From assembly GCA_963678705.1 (NCBI GenBank), contig OY783223.1, positions 8,092,721 through 8,156,720 of the forward strand: 64,000 bases of DNA, in the 5' to 3' direction. Position numbers and translations under genes: made by a program. Shown here piece after piece: positions 23,001 through 38,000 of the stretch. Source of the stretch: Panorpa germanica. Lineage: Eukaryota > Arthropoda > Insecta > Mecoptera > Panorpidae. The notes under the pieces were generated by a model that had not been told where the DNA came from, made no database searches, and saw only the letters and a program-made list of their open reading frames with translations. Numbering within the stretch: the first letter of the stretch is position 1; every line of letters starts with the position of its first letter.

Positions 23001-26000
23001 GACTTTCATTTGCGATCACTGAACTCTAACCGCTCATGTTGAACTAAATTAATTCGCTGATTTTATTTCGAAATACCCGCGCTTTTTTTTTTGCTTTTTA
23101 AATAAAATAAATACGAACCGTTATTTCAAGTTTCAACTATTTTTTTATAATTTTTTTGTTATTTATTTTAATTTATTAATGTACAATATATTAAGTTTAT
23201 TGTGTTAAAATTTTAAGTCGATTGGAGTAAAACTGTCGGAGATATAGAGTTTTTTCGTCTTTCTTTGAATTTTTTAAACGCGTTTTCTCACACTTAGGTT
23301 TTTCAGAGTCGGTGGTGTCACCTCTAGCTCAAAATCCACTGGACCGATTCTTCTAAAATTTCGCACACTCTTTCTTTACGTAAATACCGAGGAAACGCTG
23401 TCGAGTTTTTATTTAATTTTAATTTTAACGTATTTTAAAATAACCAAGTTTCTGATTTTTTTCATGAAAAATCGGTATTTTGACTTTTAAGTGTTGTAAA
23501 AAATTAAAAAATTAATAAAAAAGAAAAAACTCGACAGCGTTACCTGCAGAAACTTATCAACTAATGAAATCATTTTGAATTTTCGATTTCAGAAAATCCA
23601 GTGATGAGTTATGAGTGACACCGCAATGTTACTTTTTTTTGTGACGTCTACGGAGATTCGCTGTCAATGCCTCATTTCTTGATATTTATTTATGAAAATT
23701 TCACAAAGTATTCTTTAAATGTTATTTTATCATGTAGTAATTATAGAAAAAAATATATACTAACTGTGTCTTCAAAAAACATTATTGAAAATATGCTTTT
23801 TTTATCGTTTTAATTTTACTCCTCCCTTAAGTAACAAACGTGACACCTGTTACAGGAAAAATTATAAGTCTATTTTTAAAGAAACTGTAAAAATTTTAGG
23901 ACATGCTAGAACGAATAAAATGATCACAATCGCTAATTAATATTTGCTAATTATTAAGTGAATTAACTTTCATAATTTATTAAAATGTTTACTTTTAATT
24001 TCAAATAATTTATGCAAGTAATTATATTTTTTCTAATCACGATTAGAATTGTTTAAAGTATTGCGGTCGACAGTGGCGCTGTGATGTGCTGCGGTGGTGG
24101 TCTCAATTAAAACCATGACCAAAATTGGTTCACCAGAACTAGAATGCATTAATTAAAGAACATTAAAAATTTACTTAGAAGGTGATGAAAAACTATTAAC
24201 CTCTATAAATAAGAATACATTGCTTTTGATTTATATAGAAAAATTGTAGATATTGTTCAAATTGCGAGAGTGACTCATGCTTAAAACATTTGTGACGTAT
24301 ACAATGAGAAAACACTGTCTCATTAATTTTACTATAATGTATATAGGAGCGAATGAGATCAAATTCAACTATTTTACTATTTCTATTTATAATATTTTTG
24401 CCATTAGGCACTACATTCTTCCGCCTTAAATCATTAAATTACATATCATTGAGCGTAATTACATTTGTGATTATTTTATCTACCCATTCTAACTCCTTCC
24501 AAAAGAAAAAAGAATAATATAAACAAAACAGATAAATTTAACTCTCTTCCTGATGCTCTCTCTCTTCCCTTTACTGTCTCCCTTTAATAACTCCACAATA
24601 TTCTTTTCACTTTTCACTCTTTTCTCACATTAATACTTAATGTGCTCCATCTCTCTCCCGCAATTTTATGTTGTCGTAAGTAGAAAGAGACAACACTATA
24701 TGAACTTGTTAAACAAAAAGAGACAACGCTAGCAATTGCGTTGTCATCTATTGTTATTAAAATTGGCTTCGGGAGTTGCCGGAGATATAGCTATTTAAAA
24801 TTATGTTTTACCGTTCAATTTTTAGCCTTATTTTTGACGTCAATTAATTAATATTGAAGTCTTTAGGTAAGTAATCGATTATTTGTTTACTACGTTTATA
24901 ATATCTAAATTTTATGTGTTGCTTGAGATATCTGTAAGTAGTATCTGACCTTTAAGTGTGAATTTTTATAACACATCACTCAATAATTCGTTGGTTGGCC
25001 TATAAATGGCGACAATATTGACATCTAATAACATTCCGACTATTAATTTAGGGGATTCAGTGGTTTTAGTGAAGCTACTTTTGTAATTTTTAAAACAATG
25101 GAAAATGGATGGCAATTCATTGAAGGAATGCGATTAGTATACAAATATGACGTCATCAGGTTAGTGGTTTGTTATGTATTTTCAATTCTTTAATAATTAA
25201 AGTGACAAAAATGACTATTTTAATTGTTAACATCTCCTGTTCTTCCTTTAGAAATACTTAGTGCAGTTTTATAGAAATAAAGACATGGTTCTCAAGATCA
25301 CCTCATCTTAAGATAGACTTGTACCTAGTGACAGTAGTGAAACAATTTAAAATCTAGTGGCAGTGCACTAGGTCGTCTGTGATTGGTCGGTCAAGTTCCT
25401 ATTGTTGTCAGTAATATACCTAGCTGGCTCGATACCAAACGAAAACAAAAGCTAATTTATATTTTGTAAAACATTTATTTTACATCCGTTCATTTTTTAT
25501 ATCATTTTCATTTGATATACTTATTTATTTTGAAGTTTTTAATATGAATTTTATTAACGCATTGTTTTGTGTTTTAGTTTTGACGGTTTGGATGAGTGAG
25601 GGCAGACAAATTCATAACGGGATGGGCAGAAAATATAAGGAAATAGAGCAGGAAAGAGAATTTGATGTATCCGCAAATGAACGACAGAGTCTGGAGTCTT
25701 CTTATTCAATAGACTCTACACAAGAAGAACAGGATTCTGATTATACAAGTTCTAGCGAGTACGACGAATCACATGAGCTTAGGGGGAAGAAGCCCCGTGT
25801 GAATAACGGTAGGAGTAAATCACGAAAACGGGGAGAAGTTCCGGAAAATTGTGGGGCGCAAGTAGATACTGCGTGCTGTCCCGAAAGGGAAAAGGAAGCT
25901 GACAACGCAGAAACTATCCCTGGAGGAAAACATAGTGCTAGTCCGCAGTGTGTTTGTAGATGCACAGAAGCCGTTTTGGATAAAATTGGCACCCCCATTG

Positions 26001-29000
26001 CCCAGACTACTGATGCTGATAAAGAGCGTTATTGTCCAAAAGGACTAGGATCTTGGCCTGGTCTTCCAGGTGCAAAGAAGTCATCTCAAAGGAAGCATCA
26101 CAAATTGAAATACAAGTTACATTAATGCAACAAAGCATGTTCCAAATTGTCAGTGAATTTCATAAATCGGTAATTAATTAATTCAAATAAATTGTTTAAT
26201 TAAAATTCTGAATCTTATGTATTGTAATTCCAAACGAATAATTTTCAATAAAACTATAAATTGCTGTTTATATAAAACTTAATTATTTGTTCTTAATTAA
26301 TATACAGGGCTATTCTGTAACTTTACAGAACATAAGATGGAATAACAAATATAAGATTAAATTTAAAGATAAATAAATAGTACTATAAGTTCTTAAGGCT
26401 GCAATATAATTGTGCCAACTTTCTTAAATATTGGTGATTGAATAATAATCATAATGTCTTTAGCATCGTGTTTATTCAAGTGTAACCTCCGCCGTCTTTG
26501 ATTATGTTTTTTAAAATCCCAAAATTGACATTTAAAGTTTTATATCATTTTATATCAAAATAGCATTTTCCACGTTTAGTTTCGTTTTTGTTTTTGTTGA
26601 AGTTTGTGAAAATTAATTTGATTTAATTAAAAATATCTAATTGTATATTTTAATGAGTGAGTAGATAGCAAGTAAGTTGCATTAACTGAAGTAAAGTTCT
26701 TCATAAGATGCAGCGATGCAATGTATCTTAGTTGTAAGTATTGCATAAGAAAGCATAATTGTTAATTACCGCCCGCTAACTCAAAGTGAGTCAAAGTGCC
26801 TAATTCACCTTGTAAACCATTCCTAGATTTCTATAAACCTGTACTACAAATTGATAAAGTTGGATCTGAAGACCTCAAATATCCAAATATGTTTAAAAAG
26901 GAGGTAATAACAATTAAAATAATCCTCGTTTTCCCCTTTAATAATGAGGTGGATTAGAATTTATGAAAAAATCGTATAATTCAATGTAATGATGTCCGTT
27001 TCCTCTTCCCTTCTAAAGAAATGTCATCTCTGTTATACAACAGTTGTCTCGAGCAGCCCACAAAGTTTTGGCATTATAAACGTGATAAATAATAAGTACT
27101 TATTATTCTACATACTTCAATAATAATTATGGTTAAAATATAGTTAGGAATTATGCAGTAAATTTAAAATAAGTATATCTGTTCTAAACTTTTAGATATT
27201 TATAAGCCTATGCATTCATTAATATGTATTTTTATTGTTTAAATGTAGCGATAAAACCAAACTGGTAACCTACTCATTCACCACGAAGCGACACTATGTT
27301 TGCAGAACACAAGATATCAGTAATTCATCGTTTTTAATTATGGTAATATTCATCGATATTTTTTCACATCAAACAAATTATAATTATAGTAATTAGGTTT
27401 AAAGTATTGATACAAATCATCTTGTGATAGGATCTCTTAGGATAATGAGTAAGCTGTGTCACTATGACTGAATGATTTAATGATTCAATGATCCAATGAC
27501 CATGTCCAGTGAAAGCAGAGCCGGACTAACCGGCCGGTATGTCATATAAAAGACGTTTTCAGGATCGTAAAAAGGCTTGTGAAACAGCAAAGCTATTGTG
27601 AAGAAAATTTGTACAATGGGAAAAAAGGAAACGTGGTCTTTTTGGTTTTCATGGTGTGGTAAGCGTTTCTGGTCTTGTGCTATCATTGTCAACAAGTATA
27701 GAACAGTAATAATTGTTATTTGCTTAGGAAATATTAGTAGAATATACTCAATCAACAGGATCATGTGGTGGCGTTTTTACGCTTTTGGCAGTTATTGTAA
27801 CGTCTGTCAAGTTTGGCCATGTCCAATATGACCATATTAAGAATTTGTCACTTTTTGTCGTTTATTAGTTGCTGTATTAGGAGCTCTCTAGTACAGTGGC
27901 GGCTGCTGGCTATGCAAATTGATAATGCACTTTACTAGCTTATAGAGAATTATGACTTAAAGTTGCAATAAAACTTAATAGGTCAACGACAGATTCTTCA
28001 TATAGTTTGCAATGAGTATCTTCTGTCTCACGCGCTAGGCGATGTATCGCATATTCCATAGTACATATATTGGGGAATATTTCCTCGAGCGAAAATAAGT
28101 TTTAATAAATTCAGCATAGAGTTTGATTCCTTGCAATTTCCTAAGTATAAAGTCAGTATATAATTGGGGTATCAAGTTATAAATATTTGGTAGTGCACTT
28201 AAGATACAATTACCCTTGGATATTAGCGTGTTAGAAGTTTCCATTTGAGGATGCTACTTTGATGCAATATTTCCTGGTACTTTTCAAGAATCATATCAGC
28301 AATTTCACCATACAAATCACAACTCTTGTGCGACTGTCAGCTACCAAGAGAGACCAATTCATTCTGCGTCTGCGTTCCCAAGCGGCTCGTAATTGCCGCT
28401 GCTGCTTTTAAATGTAGAACGGAAATAGCCGTTCCAATCACAATTTTTTATATACTATAAATATTTATAAATATAATTAATTTTCAACGTATAACAGGTA
28501 GACGCATTATTAAACTTTAATTATGACATAGTAGTACACTCAGTGAATTTGAGGTTAGGTCATTTTATTTAGCTTTATGACTGATAATTGCGTGAAATTA
28601 AAGATCGGCGAAATATAAAACGACTAGAGATTGTAAATTGGACATAAAACAAGATTGGTAAACTCTTTCCGTCCATTCCTTCAATTCACATGACACTAAT
28701 AAATAACATAATTCCATTGATTTTATCCAATATACTGTAAAGTAATTGCACTTCGATTCAATGTAGCTGCAGGTTAGAGGTCAATCAACTGAGTTGTGGA
28801 ATTGTTAGAATTATGGAATGCTCTGCGTTCGAGGTCATCACGAGATCAGGCATCAGGCAAATAGTGTTATTGTTCCCGTGCCCGTGCCTTGTTCGAGGCC
28901 ATTGCATTCCCCAGGTTCACAGGTCTGAGGTGTCAGGCCCCAGGTCTTAGGTCTGTAGCGCATCGGATCCTATGGTGACAAGAAAACGCGCTTTGTTAGG

Positions 29001-32000
29001 AATTCAGCGGGATTAAATAAGGACCGCATTGGAAATGACCAAGATAGGAATAAAACCAGATAAGAAACATAAGGATTGTGATGTCACATGCACTTGGAAT
29101 GTGTACAACGTTGAATCTCTTTAATAATTAAAGAGACAAAATGACTTTTTTAATTGTTAATATCTTTTAAGATATAAGGAGTTATTATAAAATAATTGGA
29201 CATTTGAGGTTCTAGTAACCCACTTTATCAATATATAGTACACTTTTATAGAAATTAAGACATAGCACACAAGCCCATTTTACGTTTGATTTTTTGAGTT
29301 ACTGTCCGACCCTTACCAAAGTTTATCGGTTCTTTCGCGTGACACGACACTTAGGGAGTGTTTATTGCCGTTCTAACTTCGCTCCTGTCACTCCACCATC
29401 TTTTTCATCTCATTCCGTTGCATTACCTTGAAGATCTGAGATCGAAATCCTCGATGCCTTTGACCGATACCGACCTTTATGTATTTATGACTAGAAATGC
29501 GCTTTTTAACAATGCGAAACATTTCATTGTCTTGAATAAGATACCGTTTACAACATCAGTAAAAATCCATAAATTTAATTTATCTATACTTGATATTGAA
29601 TATCTTTATTACATGACGTTTTCCTACACTTTTACCAGTGCACTTACACTTGCCAGTACTTTTCCATACTGAGTCTGAGATAAACATTAGACATGACAAA
29701 CGATATTTTCTGGTCTTGTTTCCAAGGCATACCTTCTTTATCATGTACACATCCTTGCTGCCAAATTGTTCAATCGTTTACAATTGCATTTTTGTAAGAT
29801 TATTTGAAGCGAGACATTTGTCAAAACATTTGTCGATGTGCCAAGAGTGAACATGGTTATAGATCTCACCTCTCGTTACCTTTGACTTGTGTCTCGAGGC
29901 GAGAGTTACAGAACACATACGATCTCGGTGTGTAAACAATTTGGTGAAGTGTTTTGCATTTTGTGACGTTTCTACCACTATTTCACTTCCATTATAGTTC
30001 GCATCAACGTTATCTTCATTTGTATTCTGACAGGAGGAGTGGCAAAGTGACTCCAAAATGTTTACTGGGGAATCCGAGACCACGGGAGAAAGGCCAATAC
30101 GAAGCGAGAGCTACAATACACATTTGATCACGCTTCGAACTGCTAGCATAAGAAGAGAATCAAAAATTGCTCATAAAAATTAAATATATTTATGTGATGT
30201 AGATGTAGTAGGTTATATTATAGCTTACTTTATCGCTAAGTTTATGACTGTAATAGTCCAGAATGAAATGTTTATATTGTTTCATAAAAATGTATTATCC
30301 GCACGGTGTTATTAACTCGTTTTATGACCCTCGTTAAACAAAACGTTAAACAGCGACTGAGCTGCTTGATTAATTACGTTAAATTAACAATAAAATTTGT
30401 TTATATGGTGTTGAAATATACACCTAGTCGTATTTGTAGATAAAATGTTAAGACAGTCTTGATTCAATTATGTGATATACTTTTACATGGTTCTTAAGTG
30501 GTTCTGCCAACATGCTTGATTCGACAGCTGCAGCTCTAGCGTACTGCACAACGCATAGACGTAATTTTTTTTAAAAATACAACAGTCATTCGGTATACTG
30601 ATTAAAATACTGAATCATCCTCTGATATCTCTCTTGCAGCAACAAACAATCTGCGGTTAATGTTCTTTTCGATGTATGGATGAAGCCAATACATTCTACG
30701 TCTGATTCGTCGTCTTCTAATAAAAGCGTATGCTATAATCACATCTTCTTCATCACTTGACATTTTCCCAATGAAAAAACGTACTAAACTTCAGAGAAAT
30801 GACCCTACTTGCTTGTATGACGTTACGTGGATAGAACTGAATTTATTTGCAACCTACAAATCAAGTTGTAAACCATTCGGCTTATCTTATAGCAAAACAA
30901 GGCGGATAAATACAATGATTATCTTTCTATGCATCGTTGACATAATATTTGTTCTAGAAAATAACAATAAACAACGAACCTTACCGTACCGTGCGATGTT
31001 CTGCAAACATCCACAAATGTTGCAGGAGTAGAAACAAATAAACAAACAAACCAATGGATACTTAAAGATCGAACCGTGACGTGTCGTTCCATGCGCGAGG
31101 TAGAATGAGAGGCGGTGGGGGTAGGGAGCGTATTGATTTCCTCGTTGTTAATGGTAATTGGTATATTTCACCTATTGCATTGTTAAATTTATGTTAATGC
31201 ATTTATGAGCATGTAAATGTATTGATTATGTTTCATTAGTCATAAACATCGTGTTGGACCCCGTAAGTAATTAGTAAATACAACTAATTCTTAGAAAATT
31301 GTTTTAACTGGTTTATTCATCAGCTATCTGATGGATTCGACGTCTAAGGGAATATATATTGACCTAGTATTCTTGAAAGTTTTTTATGCGATGTATTTAC
31401 ATCCAGAAAGTGGTCCAAAACTATCGGAAAATAACAGGTGGCATCATTTGAAAATGTTGCTCGTATTATTTTAAAACAACCCTTCCCAGTAAATTCCCAT
31501 TCTTTCCTTTTCCTTTCTCCTTTACTCTATCTCCGTTATCCACCTCTTCGCTTCATTGCCTTCCTTTAATAACTGCGCAAACTTTTTTCAATTTTGGTTT
31601 CATCAAGGGTTTAATTATTTTTTTTAATCTATTTATATTATTGTACAACATATTAGGTTTATTGTGTGAAAATTTGAAGGCGATTGGAGTAAAACTGTCG
31701 GAGAAATAGAGTTTTAAGTACTCTCTAGCTTTTGAAATCAATACCGAGGTAACTCTGTTGAGTTTTTTCACTTAAACGTATTTTAAAATATCATTATGTC
31801 TGATTTTTTCATGAAAAATCGGTATTTTGACTTTTAAGTGATTTAAAAAATTGAAAAATCAATAAAAATAGAAAAACTCGACAGCGTTACCTGCAGAAAC
31901 CTATCAACTAATGAAAACATTTTGGATTTTTGATTTCAAATAATCCAGTGATGAGTTATGAGTGGCACCGCAATGTTACTTTTTTTTGTGACGTCTGCGG

Positions 32001-35000
32001 AGATTCGCTGTCAATGCCTCATTTCTTGATATTTATTTATGAAAATTTCACAAAGTATTCTTTAAATGTTATTTTATCATGTAGTGATTATAGAAATAAT
32101 TATATATTATCTGTGTCGTCAAAAAACATTATCGAAAATATGACAAAAATAAAAATATCATCACTTTTTGTGAAAATTTACTATATGTATATATACACAT
32201 ATAAATTATATACCTAGACTTATAATTATTTCGCTCTAGCTCTTTAACTAGTACAACAACTCACCGCTAGTTGTATTTCTAAGAATCTCTACGTCCAATA
32301 TCCATCATTCTGCAATTATTTAAAATCCTATTTCTTTAATTACAACAAAAAATATAAATACAACTAGTACTGTTGAACTAGATACAAATAATTGCGATAA
32401 ATGAACGAGTATCTCGAAATACGCATTTGTGTACTAGTCAGGCGTTTGAAACCTGCGCCGGTAAAGTTTATCTACACTATCTACAAAACGCATAAGATTT
32501 ACAACCTATTGACATAAACGCATCGACGCACAACCCTCTTCAGGTGATTGACTGTTCAAACCGGACTAGTTTTTACTCCGCTATACGATAGATCACCGCA
32601 GGACATTTACATGCAGCCAGTTTAATCTGTTCTCATTTACAGCGATAGTGCTGCCACTGCTACTCAACGATGACGCTTCAAACTATTACACTATTATCAT
32701 TTTATATACCCATATAATATATAACAAGTATCATCTGTTTAACTACTTTAGATTTATGACTAATTAGTATTTTAACTAGTTTATGTTTATGACCATTGTA
32801 AATAATAATCTGGGTTTGTTGTTTCAGTGTTTCCAGTGGTTTATGGTCCGTCGTACGCCGGATCCCGAACGCTGATTGGCTATCTTATAACTACGCGTGG
32901 GAATATTATATTGTGAGGTAAGCTTCACTATTAAATATTATCAATTACTTTTATCTATTTATCTATTTATATTGAACGAGTATATAGCTATAAACATATA
33001 CATAAATGTATATATATATATCGATATACACAAGAATATACCTAGGGTAACAAGCAGGGCAACCGTCCGGGGCCTCGCATTAATGGGCTTGTGTCCTACT
33101 GGTCGAATTTTCAATTGTTGATTGAAATTGATGTTAATAAATGTGTATTGACGTGTCTATTTTATTAAATATCTAAATATTGACGGAGATGTAGCAATTA
33201 AAAGTTTGAATTGTAGTATTAGCTCTAGAAATGGTCGGCCATATTTGTATGACGTGAAATGCATTTTAACGTCAGTTATTTGTTGAGTAAGTCAGTGCTG
33301 TGGTAATGTTCTGTAGCTGTTGGTAGTCAAATAATCAAATCAAGTCAAAGAATAATAAATTTTTATTTTATTTAACCCTGCTAAGGCAGACATAATATTG
33401 AGATTTTATTGTTCCTTGAAATAGCTGTAAATAATATTTGATATTTTGATATATAAATACATATAGCAGAGATTTATGAGCTGTAAGGTTGGTAACCTTA
33501 CACAAGGATTGTGATGTCACATGCGTTTGGAATGTGTACAACGTTGAATCCCTTTAATAATTAAAGAGACAAAATGACTTTTTTAATTGTTAATATCTCT
33601 TAACATTTAAGAAGTTATTAAAAAATAATTGAACATTTGAGGTTCTAGTAAGGGGGCGTCCATAAATTACGTGAGGTGTTTTTTTAAATTTTCTGTCCCT
33701 CCCTCTCCCCCTGGTGAGATGTCGTGAGATTTTATTCAACCCCCTCCCCCATCCCCCAATCTCACGTGAGATTTTTCAAAATGTGGGTTTCTTACGTAAA
33801 CGCGTTGGATTGTTATTGTAAAAAGAAAAAAAAAATTTGCTTCGTGCTTTTATTTACGACTAGTTAAGACTAGTAATCAATATTGCTGAGAGTTTAATTA
33901 TAAGTGTAATAAAAATTTAACAATAGAATACTTAAATCGTCATTACTGTGATTAAAAAAAGAATATCTACTCTAATTCAGTCCATGGAGAATCATGCGCG
34001 GTCTCAAGAGAGACTATTGGAACCAACATGTCCATATGATTTTCAGTAAAATCATCTGCTCCTTCAACTTCGTTCTGATCTAGCCACTCTAAGCCGTTGG
34101 CGCTTGCGCACAGTAACTCATTAGCTCGTCTTGTGACAATCCGTGAGGGTCCAAATAGTATAATTTTTTTTTGTTTCAATCAGAAAAAAAATTGCGTGAT
34201 ATTTGCCGAGACCCCCCCTCTCCCCAACGGAAGATTAGATGAGATTTGACTCAACCCCCTCCCCCCCTTAAACATCTCACGTAATTTATGGACGCCCCCT
34301 AACCCACTTTATCAATATATAGTACAGTTTTATAGAAATTAAGACATAGGACACAAGCCCATTAGCGATAGAATCAAAATTGAAAATGTTACTGTCTTCA
34401 TTTATTTTTTTTTCGCGGCGATGTTTAGATATTTAATAAAATAGACACGCCAATACACATTTATTAACATCAGTTTCAATCAACAGTTGAAAAATTGACC
34501 ACTACAAAATGAGGACACAAGCCCATTGTGAAAAGAAGGCGCCTACTGCATAAATTAATTTCACTATCATAATTATATTATAATATTTTTTCCGAATTGG
34601 CCCTGCAAAGGGCCCCCTTTAAACAGTATCTACGTCTCTGATTGTATATCGGTTAAACACCTCTCATAGTAACACATCCCGCTAGTAACATTTACTACTT
34701 TCTTATAATCGTAAATGTGTTTAAGTCAACTTGGTGTTCTACTTTTAAATCCCCCCACCATCTCTCCAACACATTCATATGACGTCATCATACGTACATA
34801 TAGTTCACAAGTAACCCATGTGTGTATTACCTTATTAAAAGAACTCAAGAACCGCCTAAGGGTATCAGTACCTAATATAGAAAATCATTAAAAAAAATTA
34901 TATAAAGAGCAAAGAAATTATACATCGTATATACACTAGCGACACCAGCAGCTCTACTAGACAAACGTCTGAAACATAAAACCCACTTTAAAAGTTTAGT

Positions 35001-38000
35001 CTTGCGAATTGTGAAATACTTTATTTCAAATATTTCGCAAACTATAAAGAAAAAATCATAATTTGTTATAAAATTAGCAACGTTTGATTTTATTTTAAAA
35101 GAACATCAGACATAAAGTTGCCTTGCGCAATCTTAAGTTAATTGTTTTATAACTTTTGTTCTTTTTATTGTAAAGATGAATTATTTCTCAACTTTAATTA
35201 TATATATTAGTAACATCTATGTGATTTTTAATGTCAAAACTATGTTTAAAAGATTACTCTAATTTTTTAGCAAAGTTATTAGAAGAAGGTAATTTTTTTT
35301 TTATTTTATAACCTTGACCGATAAACATATATTCTTAATTAGTTACTGCCTCGCAAAAAGCTATCATTACTTATTTAATAAGACTCAAATCTTTTTAAGG
35401 TGTGTCGAGTAACACTGGTGGCACGTGTTTTACAAACATAAGTCAAATTATTTTGTTCGTTTACCAAATTACCTAGATACATTTATAAAAATCTCTACAA
35501 GACAAAACTGAAATTGAAATCTTGACAATCTTAAATTTACTGTTTTTCTTTAATATTGTAATCTAGACTTCAGGTTCTTGTTTAAGCATTCCTTTTCACA
35601 TTTGTGTTTTAATTTAAGTTTAGTTAATTTAGTTGGTGCGTATGCATCATTAGTAATATAAATTTTTACAGTTCGACAAAATTATATGTGAAATAATTAA
35701 ATATGCTATTTTTATTAACAATTAGTAATAGAAATTGTTTTCACTTCTTTATTTTTCAAAAACTGACATTAAACTTCTTTTGAAAGTAAATCCTACTGCA
35801 TTTTGATTGTCAGATGTCACAGATGACAGATTGTCACTGTTAATTTAAAACATTTGCCCCTGTAAGGTTCTAAAAAAAACTAAGAAAACTTAAAAAATAA
35901 ATTAAATAAAAAATGGTACTGTGAATAACTACGCGTATTGCCATATGCTAAACAATTTAAATTAAATGCAAAATACAAAATTAAATTAAAGCAGTGAGTG
36001 GGAATGATACTTAAGTATCTAATGTATTCAATTGAATTTAGGTCACACAACATCAAGCTTTCGATTCAAATAATAAAAATAGTATTTTTCCGAAGAAATA
36101 ACAAAAATAATTAACATTTTTATAAGAAATATAGTCACAATCATTCGTCACTTGCGCTGTTCAAAACACGATGTAAAATTGGCAACGTTGCTTGTGCAGT
36201 TAGTCAATGCATAAGTAACCGCGAATATTCGAAAGGCATTAGGTCTAAGTTTTCAGGGTATGTACTCTATCGATGTTGTCAAATGTGCCTAAGCGCTTTA
36301 GTTATGAAAAAAGTAATAAGTGATATAATATTGTTACTCTTTAAACAAAACTTTTACAAAACCACTCTCACTACAAGTGATGTTTTCGCATATTTAGAAT
36401 ACACAAACATCGCTCCAAAATTCACTCCCACACGTTCTAAAACTTTTCATTTCTATTTCAGGTGTGCCTTTAAAGTCTAGTGTTTAACTTAACGTTGTTT
36501 ACTAATATTTATTACACAAATTTGCATATTATACAATCAAAATTCTTATTTGTATACACAAACAATGCAAATAAATATTAACGACATCAAAATTAGCAAA
36601 ACAATATCTTAATATATATAAATTACGTGTCACATGTTTGTCCGAGTTTGTCCGCGATGGACTCCTAAACTACTTAACCGATTTTAATGAAATTTGTACA
36701 CCGTGTGCAGTTTGATCCAACTTGAAAGATAGGATAGCTTACATCTCAATTTATAATTGCAATATTATCTTATTGCAAATTAATTATCTGTATATGACAT
36801 ATGACATCTGACGACGATGATGGCGACATCTGTTGACTAGATTGAGTAAATATTCTGTTGACTAGATTGAGTAAATATTCAATAGATGGCGCTATGTAAT
36901 GTAATATGACAAAAACGTTAGGCACAGCAACGCGTGGCCGGGACAGCTAGTATTTTTATAAATAATAACTCATATTTCACCATAAATTTTAATTTAAATA
37001 TTCGATTTTTGTAGGTTATGTAAATCAAGCTTCTAAAATGTGCCGGTAGAGTAGATAACTATGACAAACGTCACTCTATTTGTTTTAACTATTAATAAAT
37101 CATTGCGTCCATCTTTACAAACCGTAACTTTGTTAATTACCAACTTAACCACTGGTTAAATATAAATCTGTAGTAATTACTTTATTAGAAATTAAAGAAA
37201 CTGTTTATTGAGTTAGTAGAACATCTGTTTACAATCAGTTCGCTCAGTTGAGCGTAAGAAATTAATTGTTAAGGTAATTAATAAACTTTATTCGAAACTA
37301 CTTATTGCAAAACCGGTAAATTGTTATTTTTCAACACCGGGGATTTTATTTCAATGTTGGTAATGTAGTTTTAATGAAATTTGGTCCTTTAAAATTAAAA
37401 GAACAAGTCCAAAACAAAGATAGATATCGATGGCTTGTTTATTCGCCGAATCCTGTGTTCTTTGCATGTGTTGTGTCACAATACATACATACCACGTACG
37501 CCAAGTCAAACTTGTGTACTGTAGGGTGTATTGGAGTTGTTTTGTACTAACATCATTCATCATTAGAGCAAACTTTTACTTCAATTTTTATCGATACACC
37601 ACTGTTATGAAAGAAACTATTGAATTCCGTTCCATATCCGTCTTAGACAGCTGATTGCATTTACAAGCGTAATAGCGCGTATACGTCCGATTTAACTTCG
37701 CTTAAATACGTGTGCGACATGCCTAGCAGTCAGTTGTCAATCAGTGTCATGATCAAGCGATTGACATGGCGGGTCTGCCACATATGTTTAATGGACACTA
37801 GATGACACTGACACTTGTTAATTGATATCAAGTCACTATTATTAATGAAATTCGATACTAGCTATAATATAATATAAGTAGCAGATGGCTTAACATTATA
37901 AGAAATTATCTGCAATGCAGTTTCACACTTGCTAGCTTACTATAAGCTAATTCTTGTGCTACAGTTTCTATTTAGGATGTGTAAAAGTATATATTAATAA

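Larger units (their letters stand above)
33083..34362 (-). mobile_element. MITE-G copy split by a nested element
   Basis: Outer ends are ATGGGCTTGTGTCC and GGACACAAGCCCAT, with TA on both sides (33081-33082, 34363-34364). The family sequence runs to 33651 and resumes at 34300. Confidence 0.8.

Noticed and set aside
29358..29672. 104-codon plus-strand ORF in aquaporin intron 2
   Set aside because: Leu/Phe/His-rich random-looking peptide, no domain, no splice or promoter context; AT-rich DNA gives such frames by chance.
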